DNA of 64,000 nucleotides from Panulirus ornatus. Taxonomy: Eukaryota; Arthropoda; Malacostraca; Decapoda; Palinuridae. The stretch is taken from contig NC_092234.1 in NCBI RefSeq assembly GCF_036320965.1, forward strand, positions 41,977,532 to 42,041,531, written 5' to 3'. A model generated the notes under the pieces. That model was not told where the DNA came from and ran no database searches. It worked only from the letters and a program-made list of their open reading frames with translations. Positions 24,542 through 39,240 of this stretch are shown piece by piece. Each line of letters begins with the position of its first letter. Position 1 is the first letter of the stretch. The position numbers and the translations under genes were made by a program.

Positions 24542-26089
24542 CATGAGACTGCCGTTATAAACTGAGGGTCCTTGAGTGCCGCAAGCGTCGGCCTCCTGCA
24601 GCCTGCCAGCCAACAGGCCTACCAGGCAGAGACCTACCTCATAGCAAGGCAAACTCATCCCAGCCACACACCTGACGTTAGTACCCCACCTGGCCACAGT
24701 AGAGCAATAACAGCGTGTGTACGGAATCATAACACTGTTCACCAAAGCCTCGACCAATTAGCGGGACAATGGACGAGTTCCTGGCTGTATTCAGCTGTCA
24801 AGTTGGTGCCAAGGTCGGTGGCAGGGAGGGCCGGTCAGTCCCTCCTGCAGGTACTGTGGCAAAGGATAATCAATGGGCCGCTGCTCCTCGCCCGTACTGC
24901 TCGGCCGCCCGCGTCGTAAGCAGACCAACACGGAGCCCGGGCAGCCACGACGACATCTGGTGACGTGGTCGTCCAAGGGCTGGACGAGAGGGGACGACCT
25001 GAACTACGCCTACATCTGAACTACACGATACACAGGAGGAGGCAATGACAGAGTCAAACCGGTCTGACTACGAGAGTCCCAGGCGAGGCGAGCGGGAAAC
25101 CCCCTGGGCCGGCGCCCTGTGGAGTCCTTCCCTATCTATCCCGTTCGCCCACCCAGTCCCCAGCCCACGCTGAGCGCCCGCCTCCAGCCCATACCGACGC
25201 TACGTTCACCACACCACAATCCTGACGCCTGAAAAAAAAAAAAAAAGACTATGTCCGGAAATGATCAGTCAAACCCTAGGCCAGCTCGGCATACACGGCC
25301 GGCATTCGCTGGAGCCGAGAGCCGCCCCTGACGTGATAAATTCCCCCCGGAAATTATCACTCAAGGCACAGGGCTGGTCCGGCATAGGTGGCGCCCCGAC
25401 CTGTCCCTAGTCTGGGGCTTGACCTGGGCTGTTACTGCTGGTACGGCAGGTGATGAACTGGCTCCCGTAACATCTGTAACACACCTGTTACGTCCGGCAG
25501 AACACCAGAGTGAGGCTACCATCCAGGTAGATAATGATAGCGACACATGCGGCCCAGAGCTCGGACATACACAGGTGGGGTGGCACCAGCACAGTTATCT
25601 CCCCACACCATCACCCCACAACGGACTTCATTCATTAACTCCCCCCCAACCCACCCCGGGGAGGGGCGACAGGTGTCGCAACCAGCGTGCAACACAGACA
25701 ATGTCGTCCCTGAACCCCAGGGGTCAACTTTTAGAACCAAGACAAAGGACCTTTGACATTACTGCCAGCTAATTTATGAACCATAGTCAAAATGCTCGAT
25801 ACGCGGGCAGTGCACCGCGAGAAAAGGTTTCATACGTTATTTTCGAAGGGCCAATTGCTATTGAACACGCAGCAGAATGGCGAAATGCAAGAGTGGACAG
25901 TTTCATTGATCAGGGACCCACATGCGTTGCTTACCCACGCACTGCTGTGTGTGTGTGTGGGGGGGGGGGGTACGAACAAAGCCCCACCATCCACGCCACA
26001 TAACCCACATGCAGGCAACACAGCCACCAGGGGTACGCCTGTGTTCTAACATGTCCATGTTTACATTCCTTAGGAGGCGATGGCTCGCG
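24542..26089. other. unassigned stretch
   Basis: No gene recognised. Contains an A homopolymer near 25,232-25,246 and a G homopolymer near 25,959-25,970. Confidence 0.35.
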
Positions 26090-26230
26090 TGGGGGGCCCC
26101 GCCCAGGGCTGGCTGGCCGGCCTTGACGACCACCACCTGGCTCCTCATTCACAACACGGGGATCGAACCCGCTACCTCCCTCTCTACCGGGAAGTCTCGC
26201 GGACCTCCGTGTCCTAGTTTGCCTTGGGGT
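26090..26230 (-). mobile_element. possible tRNA-derived SINE fragment
   Basis: On the minus strand GCGGGTTCGATCCCCGTG forms a canonical T-arm/B-box (around 26,155-26,173). The upstream part does not give a clear A box or cloverleaf, so this is either a diverged SINE head or a decayed tRNA-like sequence. Confidence 0.4.
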
Positions 26231-26474
26231 CGTCAACATGACGGCAGAGCTGGTCGCTCAGCCCCACCATCATCGCTACTTCATTCTCAAGACACTGTCA
26301 GCTGACCAACGACATTGCCACTCAGCCACAGGACAGTGCCACCCATCCTCGGCAGTGCCACCGGCCTAGGCACTGTGCTGGCATGCCAACAGAAGCGTCA
26401 GGGATCAATGATGGCACCTGTCGCTTCTGTGTCAGGCAGGGTAAACACCACCTCCACACTGCTACGCCACCCAC

Positions 26475-26832
26475 CACACTGACAACACCTGGTCACGCCA
26501 CACTGCCAACACCTGGTCACGCCACACTGCCAACACCTGGTCACGCCACACTGCCAACACCTGGTCACGCCACACTGCCGACACCTGATCACGCCACACT
26601 ACCAGCACCAGGTCACGCCACACTGCCAACACCTGGTCTCGCCACACTGCCAACACCTAGTTACGCCACACTGCCAACACCTGGTCTCGCCACACTGCCA
26701 ACAGCTAGTTACGCCACACTGCCAACACCTGATCACGCCACACTGCCAACACCAGGTCACGCCACACTGCCAACACCTGGTAACGCCACACTACCAACAC
26801 ATGGTCACACCACACTGCCAACACCTGGTCAA
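26475..26832. repeat. 24-bp minisatellite, about 15 copies
   Basis: Unit ACACCTGGTCACGCCACACT plus GCCA gives an 8-residue repeat in one frame. Point variants are scattered among copies. No start, splice or domain evidence for a protein. Confidence 0.95.
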
Positions 26833-28403
26833 CTCGCTCTACTTATTACCACCACAGCCACCTACTACCCCAACAGACCCATGAGTACCATGATAATGAA
26901 ACGGCCACAGTGCCAACAGCAATACTATCCTGCCACCACCAGTACCCTCACAACCACACAGCCAACAGCATTACCCTAACCACCAACATAGTGCCAACAG
27001 TACCAACCTGGCCACTACCAGTGCCAACAGTACCACCCTACCTACCACCAGTGCCAACAGCGGCACCCCAAGCAGGAAGGTGGCATGGCCTCACCAAAGT
27101 GCCACCACTGCCACCATTCTCAGCCTGACAACCCCAACATTCCGTAGCACATCACATGGTAAACATAAACACAACGATTTTTTCCCATTACGTCACACGC
27201 TGACTTCTGGGTGTGCGTCTTACCATCCATGTCATGACGTCATACGTACAAGCTAAGGATGTTTGATGACGTCATGTGTACGTAGTGATGTCATCTGCTG
27301 ATACTCAGCAGCAGCCACGGACGCTGTTCCCTCCTCCCCCCACATCGTGAGCCTGACGAAAGCTGAAGAAACGCCACGCGAAATCTTTAGAAGAAAAACG
27401 TAAATATATGCAAAAACGCCTTGGCTACGTTCAGATCGATTGCTGAAGGCAGCGGTTCCAATTTATCTTTACTTTTTCCCTAATATGTGTCAGTTATTAT
27501 GTAATACGTGTACATATCTTCACCTACTCAAAAGGAGATAAGTACGACTAAAAATATGTATAAAAAAAAATTATAGAGAAGACTGTAGATACAATCGTGT
27601 TGATAATAAGTAGGTGGCAACTGTGCGCCTCAGTGGAGCTAGGAGGGGAGGGAGTCGGCCAGTTCAACACCCATCCTGCAGTTACACTCACTCACTAAAA
27701 TTTTCACCACACCTTCTACCACCACCCATACGTTCGGGCTTCGGGCGTGGATTCTCCTGAAGCACCCGAGCTAAGGTTAAAGTCATATATGATGGATGTA
27801 CATGCAAAGGGCCAACAAAGCCTTCCTCTGCCCCTCAGCAGCAACCGTTCATGCCACCCTCCCGCCTCCCCCTGAACACGCGGGGTAATCCCTCTGGCAC
27901 GACGTTACGGCCCTAGGTCGTACCGTCACGCTGAGGGTGTTCGTCACGCAACTTCACCTACTCACCTAGGGTCAGGAGTACTGCTCATCACCGCCTGATA
28001 TACTCAAACACCAACACTAGGCCTTCAACAAGGCTGCTTGTTCGAACAATCTACAGCGAGGGTAGAAAAAAACAAACGAAATTGGCATAAGATATACGTA
28101 AGTTAAACCTAGTTCTAGCTAGCCCGCAACTCTGCGCAGACCATCCCCTCCCTGTTGTGAGACGGGCCGGGACAACCAAGGTCTTATTGATAAAAATCTC
28201 TTTCGTAAACAATGTACAATTTGGCGGGATCGTCACGCTGTAGAGGACGCTGTGTCTACCGAGTGTCTGGGTAAGTCCACACCAGAGGCATTCAAACTGT
28301 CCCCCGAACATTTGCCAGTTGTAAGTACGGCAGCCATGTTAAGACCTCTGTCCTCCATAGAATCTTTACTCCAGTGGGTTTATTCTGCAGCCTGCCACTG
28401 TAG
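26833..28403. other. unassigned stretch
   Basis: No gene recognised. It holds the CRE-like cluster at 27,235-27,293 and a dispersed GGTCGTACCGTCACGCT motif near 27,915-27,932. Confidence 0.35.
27235..27293. promoter_or_regulatory. cluster of three CRE-like sites
   Basis: Perfect TGACGTCA palindromes occur at 27,235-27,242 and 27,267-27,274, with a one-mismatch TGATGTCA at 27,286-27,293, about 20-30 bp apart. CREB/ATF-type bZIP factors bind this sequence. No promoter or adjacent exon was recognised, so regulatory function is inference, and the ATGACGTCAT spacing could also be a decayed repeat. Confidence 0.3.
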
Positions 28404-28628
28404 GGAGTGACCAGGTACTTCCAGTCTCCCAGTGCAGCGAGGGACCGGTCGTCCCAGTCTGTTACTGCAGAGAGGGACCAGGTCGTCCCAGTCTGCCACT
28501 GCAATAAAAGACCAAGTCGTCCCAGTCTGCCACTGCAATGAGACCAAGTCGTCCCAGTCTGCCACTGCAGCGAGAGACCAAGTCGTCCCAGTCTGCCACT
28601 GCAGCGAGTGACCAGGTCGTCCCAGTAT
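28404..28628. repeat. ~35-bp minisatellite, about 6-7 copies
   Basis: Units contain GTCGTCCCAGTCTGCCACTG and GAGAGACCA, with small length changes between copies. Confidence 0.9.
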
Positions 28629-28772
28629 CTGACACATGTAAGGTATAAGCCGATGTGCCGCCAGCGACAACCATACTATATGTTCTTCATCTTTCGCTTA
28701 ACTCTGTTTTGTCATTACTGCAGCCGAACCCATCCCTTCACCCGAAGAACTGACCCTCCCACAACGACCTGG

Positions 28773-28816
<44 letters not shown>

Positions 28817-29479
28817 TCTCGGCAACATTCCTGGCAGTCCATATCCAATTTTGGAAGATATCTGTGGGAACGAATTTTCATTTACTATTGGATTTCAAAA
28901 ATCTAAAACCTATAAACTTTACTCGCGTAATTGTTATAAATGATTCATCCACAACCACAACTGTCACCCCAACACTGCTGGTTGTTGTAACGACCACAAC
29001 CAGAAGAGGCTTCCACCCCCTCGGGTGTTGTGACTGTTGCCATCACATGAAGCTTCCTCCGCCATGGAAACCCACAGACATTAGTAACAGCAGGACGGTG
29101 GACCTGACGTGTTCTGATAAACAGACCCGGATGACCTGTGGTTAATCGTGCGTCGTCCTACTGTTAAATACCATCTCCCTCGACGTACACCATCACTACA
29201 CACGTCCCCGTACCACTCCTTACATGAGGATGGTATGAACGATACACACGCTTACCAGTCCTCTGGTACGTGAGGCCACGACTAGCCACGGAGAAGGGTC
29301 CTCATGGAGGCCAGACCTTAAATGAAATATATAAAGAGCTTAAGAAGCAATAAGTAAAGACATAAACAATAAATGTCTTTCGAAGGATATCGAGTACATG
29401 CCTTTTAAAAAAATGGCAGCCGGGAGCAATTAGGCAAAAGGTGAGACTCCACAGAGACACAGCAAATCCTTCTGTCTCG
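28629..29479. other. unassigned stretch with (GA)n
   Basis: Contains a (GA)n tract at about 28,775-28,813. Nothing else recognised. Confidence 0.4.
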
Positions 29480-29705
29480 TGAAAGCCTCACGCCCTCCTG
29501 CACGTTCAGGTCACCACCATCACTGTAAAGCTTCCATTACTCCATCCTACCATCTCGTCCTCGGTCTCCCGTTCTCCTTGTCCCCTCCACTTGTAACACG
29601 TATGCCATCTCAGTCAGCCTCTCCTCACTCATCCTCTCCATTTGTCCAAACCATTTCAGCAGACCCTCTTCAGCTATCTCAGCCATACTCTAACTACACC
29701 TCTCT
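29480..29705 (-). mobile_element. RTE-like LINE 3' coding fragment
   Basis: The minus-strand translation resembles the C-terminal part of the RTE-like frame (a WFGQMERMSEERLTE-like block). It is short, diverged and frameshifted, and lacks the 3' terminal module. Confidence 0.6.
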
Positions 29706-29934
29706 CTCACTCTATCATTCCTTGTGCTATTAACTCTCCTCACCCACATACTGTACTGAATTATCTATGGAGGAAAAAAAATCGCCAGCAAAAAAAGGAT
29801 GAAGAACGTGGGTGACTGAACAGAACTATGAGGAACACTTAATTAACAGGGAAAGAAGGAAAGATCCATCCATTAACAGAGACAGCTCGGCCACAGAGAA
29901 AGCTACACGATGGAAAAAAAAATGTGTGAGGAAA

Positions 29935-30032
29935 AGCAAATCAGGGAAACTTGGAGGCTAGACCCCACTGCCATAACATGTTAAAGGCTTTCCATATATC
30001 AAAGACTATAACAGAAGATCCCCTAAAGCTTC

Positions 30033-30036
<4 letters not shown>
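29935..30036 (-). mobile_element. Jockey-like LINE reverse-transcriptase fragment
   Basis: The minus strand encodes VIVFDIWKAFNMLWQWGLAS, matching the Jockey-type catalytic block A consensus (hydrophobic-D-I-x-K-A-F-D-x-V-W). The first catalytic Asp is kept in this short piece. It is cut off on the 5' side by the adjacent (GA)n array. Confidence 0.6.

Positions 30037-30037
<1 letters not shown>

Positions 30038-30092
<55 letters not shown>
30038..30092. repeat. (GA)n microsatellite
   Basis: About 27 GA dinucleotides at the broken edge of the Jockey-like fragment. Confidence 0.97.
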
Positions 30093-30093
<1 letters not shown>

Positions 30094-30520
30094 ACTTGTA
30101 ACACGGGAAAGACTATCACTAGTGGATCTCGTCTTGCAGACGACGAACTTGTGATCAGAGACCCAGGCTGTGAAATTCAAGATATAAAGCACTGAGCGTT
30201 GAGGAGACTTAATGGCTTTGGAAGCATCAACAAAACCTTCCCACAAGCCAGGCATAAATAAGACGATGCTTTCTGAGAACACTGTCGTCAACTCCTTCGC
30301 CAAGAGAAGAAGGCAACAGTGCAGTGCCTGACACTGAATGATGGGAGGAGAGAAGTGACCACAACACGAGAGACGCGTCCAAGATCCGGGACTGGTGCAG
30401 GAGGCTGACCTCACCCCTGAAGACCACAACAATGCACACGTCGGATCTGGTTACCGCGACCTTTTAAACCTCGGGAAGACATAACAACGATGACACAATT
30501 GAGAGCATTTGCTTTCTCCT
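30093..30520. other. unassigned stretch
   Basis: A minus-strand frame stays open across most of this interval but shows no domain. It may be further LINE-derived sequence. Confidence 0.3.
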
Positions 30521-30523
30521 GAA

Positions 30524-30957
30524 TGGAAGTCTTCTGTCTGCCTTGTATTACTGACTGGAGCAGCCTTCTGTCTGCCTTGTGTTACTGACTGGAACAGCCT
30601 TCTGTCTGCCTTGTGTTACTGACTGAAACAGCCTTCTGTCTGCCTTGTTACTGACTGGAACAGCCTTCTGTCTGCCTTGTGTTACTGACTGGAACAGCCT
30701 TCTGTCTGCCTTGTGTTACTAACTGAAACAGCCTTCTGTCTGCCTTGTGTTACTGACTGGAACAGCCTTCTGTCTGCCTTGTGTTACTAACTGAAACAGC
30801 CTTCTGTCTGCCTTGTGTTACTGACTGGAACAGCCTTCTGTCTGCCTTGTGTTACTGACTGAAACAGCCTTCAGTTTGCCTTGTGCTACTGATTGGTACA
30901 GCCTTCTGTCTGCCTCGTGCGTACTGACTGGAACAGCCTCCTGTATGCCTTGTGCTA
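30524..30957. repeat. 34-bp minisatellite, about 12 copies
   Basis: Unit TTCTGTCTGCCTTGTGTTAC plus TGACTGGAACAGCC. Variants (TGACTGGAAC / TAACTGAAAC) alternate, suggesting dimer-level expansion. Confidence 0.96.
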
Positions 30958-33129
30958 ATACCATCATACTGACCCCCGAGGAACTACCGACCCTAGACCA
31001 CCTAAGGTCTTCTCACCACGTGAAGTGATTCGCCAAAATATCAGGAACAGACCGACGGCTCGACAGCAATCACGCGAGGCATACTGTACACATGTAGTAT
31101 GATCCAAGGCCATAAAAGATGTGTACTGATATGACAGACCGGGTGTACTGTATAGCAGGTATTCCTGTGTCAAACTTCTCCGTGGTTGTCACCGCACCGA
31201 CAGATTAATCTGAAACCACGAGCCTCATCAAGTCCACTTTGATCATAAGGTCTTTTATGATTAGTTATCTGGTAACTATCGTGACCTCCCTGTTCTGTAG
31301 TATTTGTAAAACCTCAACTGTACATTTTCAACCGAATGGCTGCCTGTATCCAGTAAACATTATTTATTCATTTATTTACTAATTTGATTATTAGCTATCT
31401 ATGCTTTACTAGGTAAGGTAAAGATGTGATGTAGCTCCGGGTGAACTGGTTGTGGTACAGGATTTAGGTAAGAAAGTGGGATGAATTTAGGTAAGGTTAC
31501 AGGTTGGGTTCTTGTGGTGCCGGTCTAGGAAGCGTAGTCAAATCAGCGCCTCGTCCGGTGCTGGTGCAAGAGCAGAAGGTAAGGTCTGGGCGCCGCAACG
31601 TGCTGGGAGAGTCCAGTATGAGTCACTTCGCGGCGCCCCCGATGCGGGTGATGTACGGTGTGGTGAGAGATGAGTCCCGTGGGAGAACTGCGAGGGTGCC
31701 GGGTTTCGTGCAGCTTCTGTAGGTGAAATGGTCGAGGTCTCGAGTTAGTGGGCGGTGGCCTAAGTCTTAGTTCTGTGCCTCGGGAGGTGCAGGCGCTGCC
31801 GAAGGTCCAGCCGCTGTGGCTGCTGCAAGAGACGGGCGTTGGCGTCCCGCTGGAGGATACGGGAGCCAGAGTGGCTAAGGACTGCTACCGAAGGAGCGCG
31901 TGGAAGATGAAGAACCAGTGACCACTTGCCAAGGAGTGGTAGGCGAGGAGTCCCACGGTGGATGTTTCCAGGCGGGGATGTCTCAAAGCCAGGGAGGGAC
32001 CTGCCTCAGTGACGCAGACGGAAGGAGCCTGACTCATGGGAGGCAGGGCCACATCACGCTGGCAGCCAGGCTCACGGATGTCTGCTCCCGCGGGGACACG
32101 GGGAAGGCGTTGACTGGCTGAGACCAGAGGCAGGGGACCCCTGGCGGTAAAGTCATGTCACCCTACCTGCTCACTACCTGGAGGGAGGTCAGGTAAGATT
32201 ACACGTTCTTAACATGATGAAGACTTCATGACGACAACAGGTCAGGCGTGGGTCAAGTAGCTGTCAGAGATAATATAAGGCATTTGTGTACTGCTCTCGG
32301 GAAATGACGCTACAAATGTAGCGATTAAAACCATTCCTAGAGTTGCTAAAGGACATATCATGAAAATATAGCATACATATCAGCGGCTAACGTCTATCAT
32401 CCCCAATGGAAAATGTTCCGGAACACCACAGGACGACCTAAGAACTTCTTCAGAGAACAACACAGGCGTATCACACAGTCTCTTCGCAGGAAACAATGAG
32501 AAACTACAAATTTGCATAAAAAAAAGTTTTCTGACAGACTACAGAAAACTTTTCAGTGGGGTAGGGTTCCAGCTCCTCTGGCACGGGGTAAGTGAGGACA
32601 TTAAAACCAGCACATGTTACATGCCGGACAGCCAGCGGCATAACACGACTATACGTTGCCCAAGACTTCTGATTAATAATATATGACGACCTAACTTACC
32701 TCAAAACAAGACAACACTTATCTCTTCCATATAGTAGGCTGGTTCTTGCGAACCTTCGAGAATTTAACTTTAATCTAATTTCATATCTTTCTTGTCAGTT
32801 GTATACACTGAGAGCATTTCAGTGACAGTAAGGGTGAAGGGTATGTGGCTTGGGGTAGGTGGAGGCAAGAATAGATTGGCTCCATCAGCAGGGGAGGGTG
32901 ATACGTGGGCCCACGGACCCAGAGGAAAAGGGAGGAAAAACACATGATGACGTTCTTCTGGGTGATCATACCCTCACCAACTGCTGTGTACCGACGTCAC
33001 CTTCCAAGTGAGCATAACTCATTCATTGCGCGGTAACAGATTTCACACCACCAGTTACGAATTGAACCATTGGTAACTACTATGTGGAGCGTAGGTGGAA
33101 AGTATATCATTATTGTCACTTCGAAAACC
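30958..33129. other. unassigned stretch
   Basis: About 2.2 kb in which no exon, RNA gene or mobile element was recognised. Confidence 0.35.
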
Positions 33130-33149
33130 TTAACAGGAATGGTCCCCAA

Positions 33150-33290
33150 AAGAGGAAAATACCTTGAACATCCGGGGCCCAGGACTGTTCAACATACCAC
33201 CCAGCAGCCATCAAAAGCACTCTGGGATATGCACAACGGAAAAAAAAAAAAAGGAATAAGTCATTGAATAAGTATCTATAACGAGCACCA
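33150..33290 (+). mobile_element. possible CR1-like LINE C-terminal relic
   Basis: One plus-strand frame reads ...HPAAIKSTLGYA...NKSLNKYL, reminiscent of the FNxLPxxIK...FKxxLDKYL block near the C-terminus of CR1-like elements. An A homopolymer (33,240-33,252) and stops interrupt it. Confidence 0.3.
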
Positions 33291-33299
33291 GAGTAGAGG

Positions 33300-33970
33300 G
33301 CCGGGCCTGCGTGCCGCGGCTTTCAACAGCTTGGTGGACCACCGACCCAACTCAGCAGCTTGCCCGAACAGGAGTACAAGACCTCCGAAAGACTACTCCA
33401 AGTATATTCCGGACACCAGCCGGGGTTCCTTAACATACAGTGGACGGGAAACTGCAGAATCAAGTAAGCCTGGCAGACCAGGACCTCACCGAGTCGCAAG
33501 GGTACAGACAAAGCTCTCAAAGCAAAGTAACATCCCAACATGTCTTCCCTCCGTTAGTCATACAAAACTTGCAATCAGTTATCCTTACCTCACTATCCAT
33601 GGATAATTGTACCATTGTTTTTGTGAAGGCTGCACACACTACAATGATCTGTCGAGGGAATGTATTAGTTACGTACAATTACCTGAATGATTGGAAGAGC
33701 AAACCACTTCGAAGTCGCTGTAGAATGGATGGCAAGTCTTCTGAAAGATTTTTTTTCAACTACAGTTGAAACCTAACATCCCGACTGGCAACTGACTGAT
33801 ACTGGGCTCCTAAGGTATGCTCACAGTTCTAACCTCCACAACAATGGCGTGAGGAACAATTTCTGCTAAGTCGTTTATTGCAGCTTAAGTATATTAATGA
33901 GATAAAGGCTCCACCTACTAGTGCAGGTGTTCCTCAGTGAGTAGCTTCTGTATAAATGCATAAACACAGA
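33300..33970. other. unassigned stretch
   Basis: Nothing recognised apart from open frames without domains. Confidence 0.3.
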
Positions 33971-33971
33971 A

Positions 33972-34045
<74 letters not shown>
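33972..34045. repeat. (TA)n microsatellite
   Basis: About 33 TA dinucleotides. Confidence 0.97.
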
Positions 34046-34050
<5 letters not shown>

Positions 34051-34898
34051 CATCATTGTTAAATATAACTACTGGACCCCTTATATGGGAGCTCTTCAAC
34101 TTCGAGGCTACACTCGGCACCCGAGAAGGAAAATGATATAGACAACTTTGGAGCGAAAACCTCCTCAACGAAGCTGGTCTATTCCGTCCGCTGACGATGA
34201 CATAGCCTCGGCGAAGGTGACTTCTTGATCTCGACTTCACCACTGGCAAGTGGAGTCCGTGAACACAGCGAGTCGAGTCACCTTCTGCGAAACTGTATCA
34301 TCGTCAAAAAGGAGAGAAAATCTCTTCGAGAGTCTACTCACTCCAAAGGAGTCCATAATCTCTTTGCTACTAATGGCAGCGCAGCCTTGAAGCTGGAGGA
34401 TCCCCGAACATTTCGGGCACCTTCTGAAGTAGGAGCGCGCGCGCGTGGGCATGGCTCTTGGTTAATATACATGCAGGTGAGTGTCTGTGTGTGTGTGCGC
34501 GCGCGAGCGACTCTGCATTCAAATTGTTGTGCTATACTTGTACACAAGACTCTATAACTCCTGTAAGTAATATCATTCCTGGTTTCTTTGTATAAAGGTG
34601 AGGGTTTTGTCATGAGAGACGATGGATGCTTCAGTCTGAAATGTCTTTTGAATCAGTTACAGCAGAACAACGACCAGGAACTGTCAAATATTTTACAGGA
34701 TTTCAGAATCCTATGAACAGCTCTCCTGCGAGAGAATGATTAGCAAGACCCGTCGGCCACTTTACGTCTGTCCAGGCCTTCAATGACAGAAAACCACACA
34801 GACCAATTGATGCAGCATACTCTACCGTGAAGCTGAAAAGATAACCTTAACTTCAGACGTGTAGTAACCTTGTGACGGGCGGTCAAACAAAGACCTTA
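34046..34898. other. putative first intron of the minus-strand gene
   Basis: No second exon was identified. Alternating GCGCGCGCG (34,436-34,444) and GTGTGTGTGCGCGCGCG (34,488-34,504) purine-pyrimidine tracts have Z-DNA potential. Confidence 0.35.
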
Positions 34899-34899
34899 C

Positions 34900-34963
34900 C
34901 TGTGCGGATGGCGAGAGCGGATAGCAGCAGGGATAGGGCCCACACTAAAGTGTTGGTCCCCAT
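34900..34963 (-). CDS. first coding exon of an unidentified secreted or membrane protein
   Basis: On the minus strand an ATG in a strong translation context (CACCGCCATGGGG) opens a 21-codon exon reading MGTNTLVWALSLLLSALAIR and Thr, followed by a split Gly codon and a consensus splice donor (CACAG|GTAAGG at 34,899). The peptide is a textbook secretory signal sequence: short n-region, hydrophobic core (VWALSLLLSALA) and small residues before the end. An arthropod-type initiator, TCAGT, lies 135-140 bp upstream (35,100-35,104). The exon is too short to give the family, and no downstream exon was recognised, so the product is unknown. The next exon should be joined in phase 1. Confidence 0.7.
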
Positions 34964-35099
34964 GGCGGTGGTGTGGTGGTGATGAGCCAGTTATACCACC
35001 ATACACAACAGCTCGGGAATACGTTCCGGGCACGGCACTGTAGTCAGTGGGTTCACTAGGGAGCTCAGCAGCTGAGCAGATTGCTCACTACAAACTGGG

Positions 35100-35104
35100 A
35101 CTGA
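35100..35104 (-). promoter_or_regulatory. candidate initiator (TCAGT)
   Basis: On the minus strand, GGGTCAGTCC matches the arthropod initiator consensus TCAGT, about 137 bp upstream of the signal-peptide ATG. No clear TATA box sits 25-30 bp further upstream. A short motif like this can occur by chance. Confidence 0.35.
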
Positions 35105-36340
35105 CCCTAAGCGAAAAACATTACACTAATAAATCATCTCCCTCACTTTTCCTCGGCTTTACGAATGACAAGTGTTCTCCTCTTTGGTTATGAACATGCA
35201 TTAACTCGTAGCAAACGATTTTTTAATGCAAAAAGCTAAACCTATTTAAATTAACTAACTTCTCTGAGACCGATATGATCTCAACAGACAAGGAAAGTAA
35301 TCTAAATAAGTGAATTAGCGTTATTCCACGAGAACAAACAAAAACAAGCACTAAAATAATCATCAAATCCGTGAATATTGTGAGCTGAGCGAATTATACT
35401 TTCAAACTTAAAGTGATCACGTATAATACACCATAACCCACAGAGGTTACAGAAAAAAAGCCTTTCTAATGAAATCCTTGGTTTTACATGTACTCTGAGC
35501 TTTATAATTATTGTTTCTTAATGTCTTTTATGCAGTATGTTCATAAAAAATTACGATATCAATGTCTTTTTGTTCAAAGCACAAAAATCACTCAATACAC
35601 ACAGTGAACGGGAGTAAGAACTCGTCGTTCACACGTCACTGGCCAATACCAGACTAAACAGCATCATACGCCCTGTCGTCTGCTCCCCTGTAGAGGCTCG
35701 CTTGCTAGCTGACGCCATATTAACAGTTTTTCTTTATTTACTGATTCGCAACAAGGGAAGATATTATCTCGTTTTTCAATGATGATTTTGACAATACAAT
35801 ATTATGAGGTAAAGTAAGAACAAGAAAAGAAGTTCATATGAGCTGATACTATTTTTTATTTCCAACTACATAGCGCATGTCAAAATTGCGAGTCTACCAG
35901 TTCGCGCGCGTCCCACGGGCCGACCATGCTATCTTGATGCATCTTGCTAACCGTACTTCAAATCTTAACAAACGGTGTATAGTATCCAGTCTGAGTGTTT
36001 CCAGTCACGTTGATTTAACACAGAGTCACATCCATTGCACCGCGAAAAATAGATATAACTAATTTCTTGTGAAGTGACCATAAAGTAAAATCATCCTTCT
36101 GCAGCAGCATCAGTAATGTAGGCGAAGGTTACTTTACTAGCTCATGGTAATGAGGTGTCTACATAAGGTGACAGCATTTGAAAATAAACGTAAGAACGTT
36201 AATATAAATGTTTCATAATTTCGTGTTTCCCGATGAGTGCAAGATGACTAAAACATATTCTGGAAAACTGAGAATTAATTCAAAACAGGATATAGGGAGT
36301 TAATCAATTCAATAAATGTATATACAATTTGTTATACATA
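35105..36340. other. unassigned AT-rich stretch
   Basis: It probably includes the upstream region of the minus-strand gene. No other exon recognised. Confidence 0.35.
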
Positions 36341-36345
36341 CACAC

Positions 36346-36411
<66 letters not shown>
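36341..36411. repeat. (CA)n-(TA)n microsatellite
   Basis: Compound CA then TA dinucleotides, abutting the A-rich 3' tail of the next element. Confidence 0.95.
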
Positions 36412-38897
<2,486 letters not shown>

Positions 38898-39008
38898 TTC
38901 ATACTATTCGCCATTTCCCGCGTTAGCAAGGTAGCGTTAAGAACAGAGGACTGGGCCTCTGAGGGAATATCCTCACCTGGCCTCGTTCTCTGTTCCTTCT
39001 TTTGGAAA

Positions 39009-39046
<38 letters not shown>

Positions 39047-39146
39047 GAGAGGGGAGGATTTCCAGCCCCCCGCTCCCTCCCCTTTTAGTCGCCTTCTACG
39101 ACACGCAGGGAATACGTGGGAAGTATTCTTTCTCCCCTATCCCCAG

Positions 39147-39150
<4 letters not shown>
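38898..39150 (-). mobile_element. SINE-like element A, copy 2
   Basis: Same layout as copy 1, with a longer internal A homopolymer (about 36 A on the plus strand near 39,010-39,045). It starts at CCCTGGGGATAGGGGAGAAA on the minus strand, directly against (TA)n, and ends in the shared module. Confidence 0.78.

Positions 39151-39235
<85 letters not shown>
39151..39235. repeat. (TA)n microsatellite
   Basis: About 42 TA dinucleotides between element A copy 2 and the next LINE 3' end. Confidence 0.97.

Positions 39236-39240
<5 letters not shown>

Noticed and set aside
26155..26173. A functional tRNA gene
   Set aside because: Only the T-arm/B-box is convincing. No complete cloverleaf with acceptor stem and anticodon arm could be drawn.
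26383..26979. 198-codon Thr/Pro-rich frame, mucin-like
   Set aside because: It is driven by the 24-bp repeat. No signal peptide, splice sites or non-repetitive domain accompanies it.
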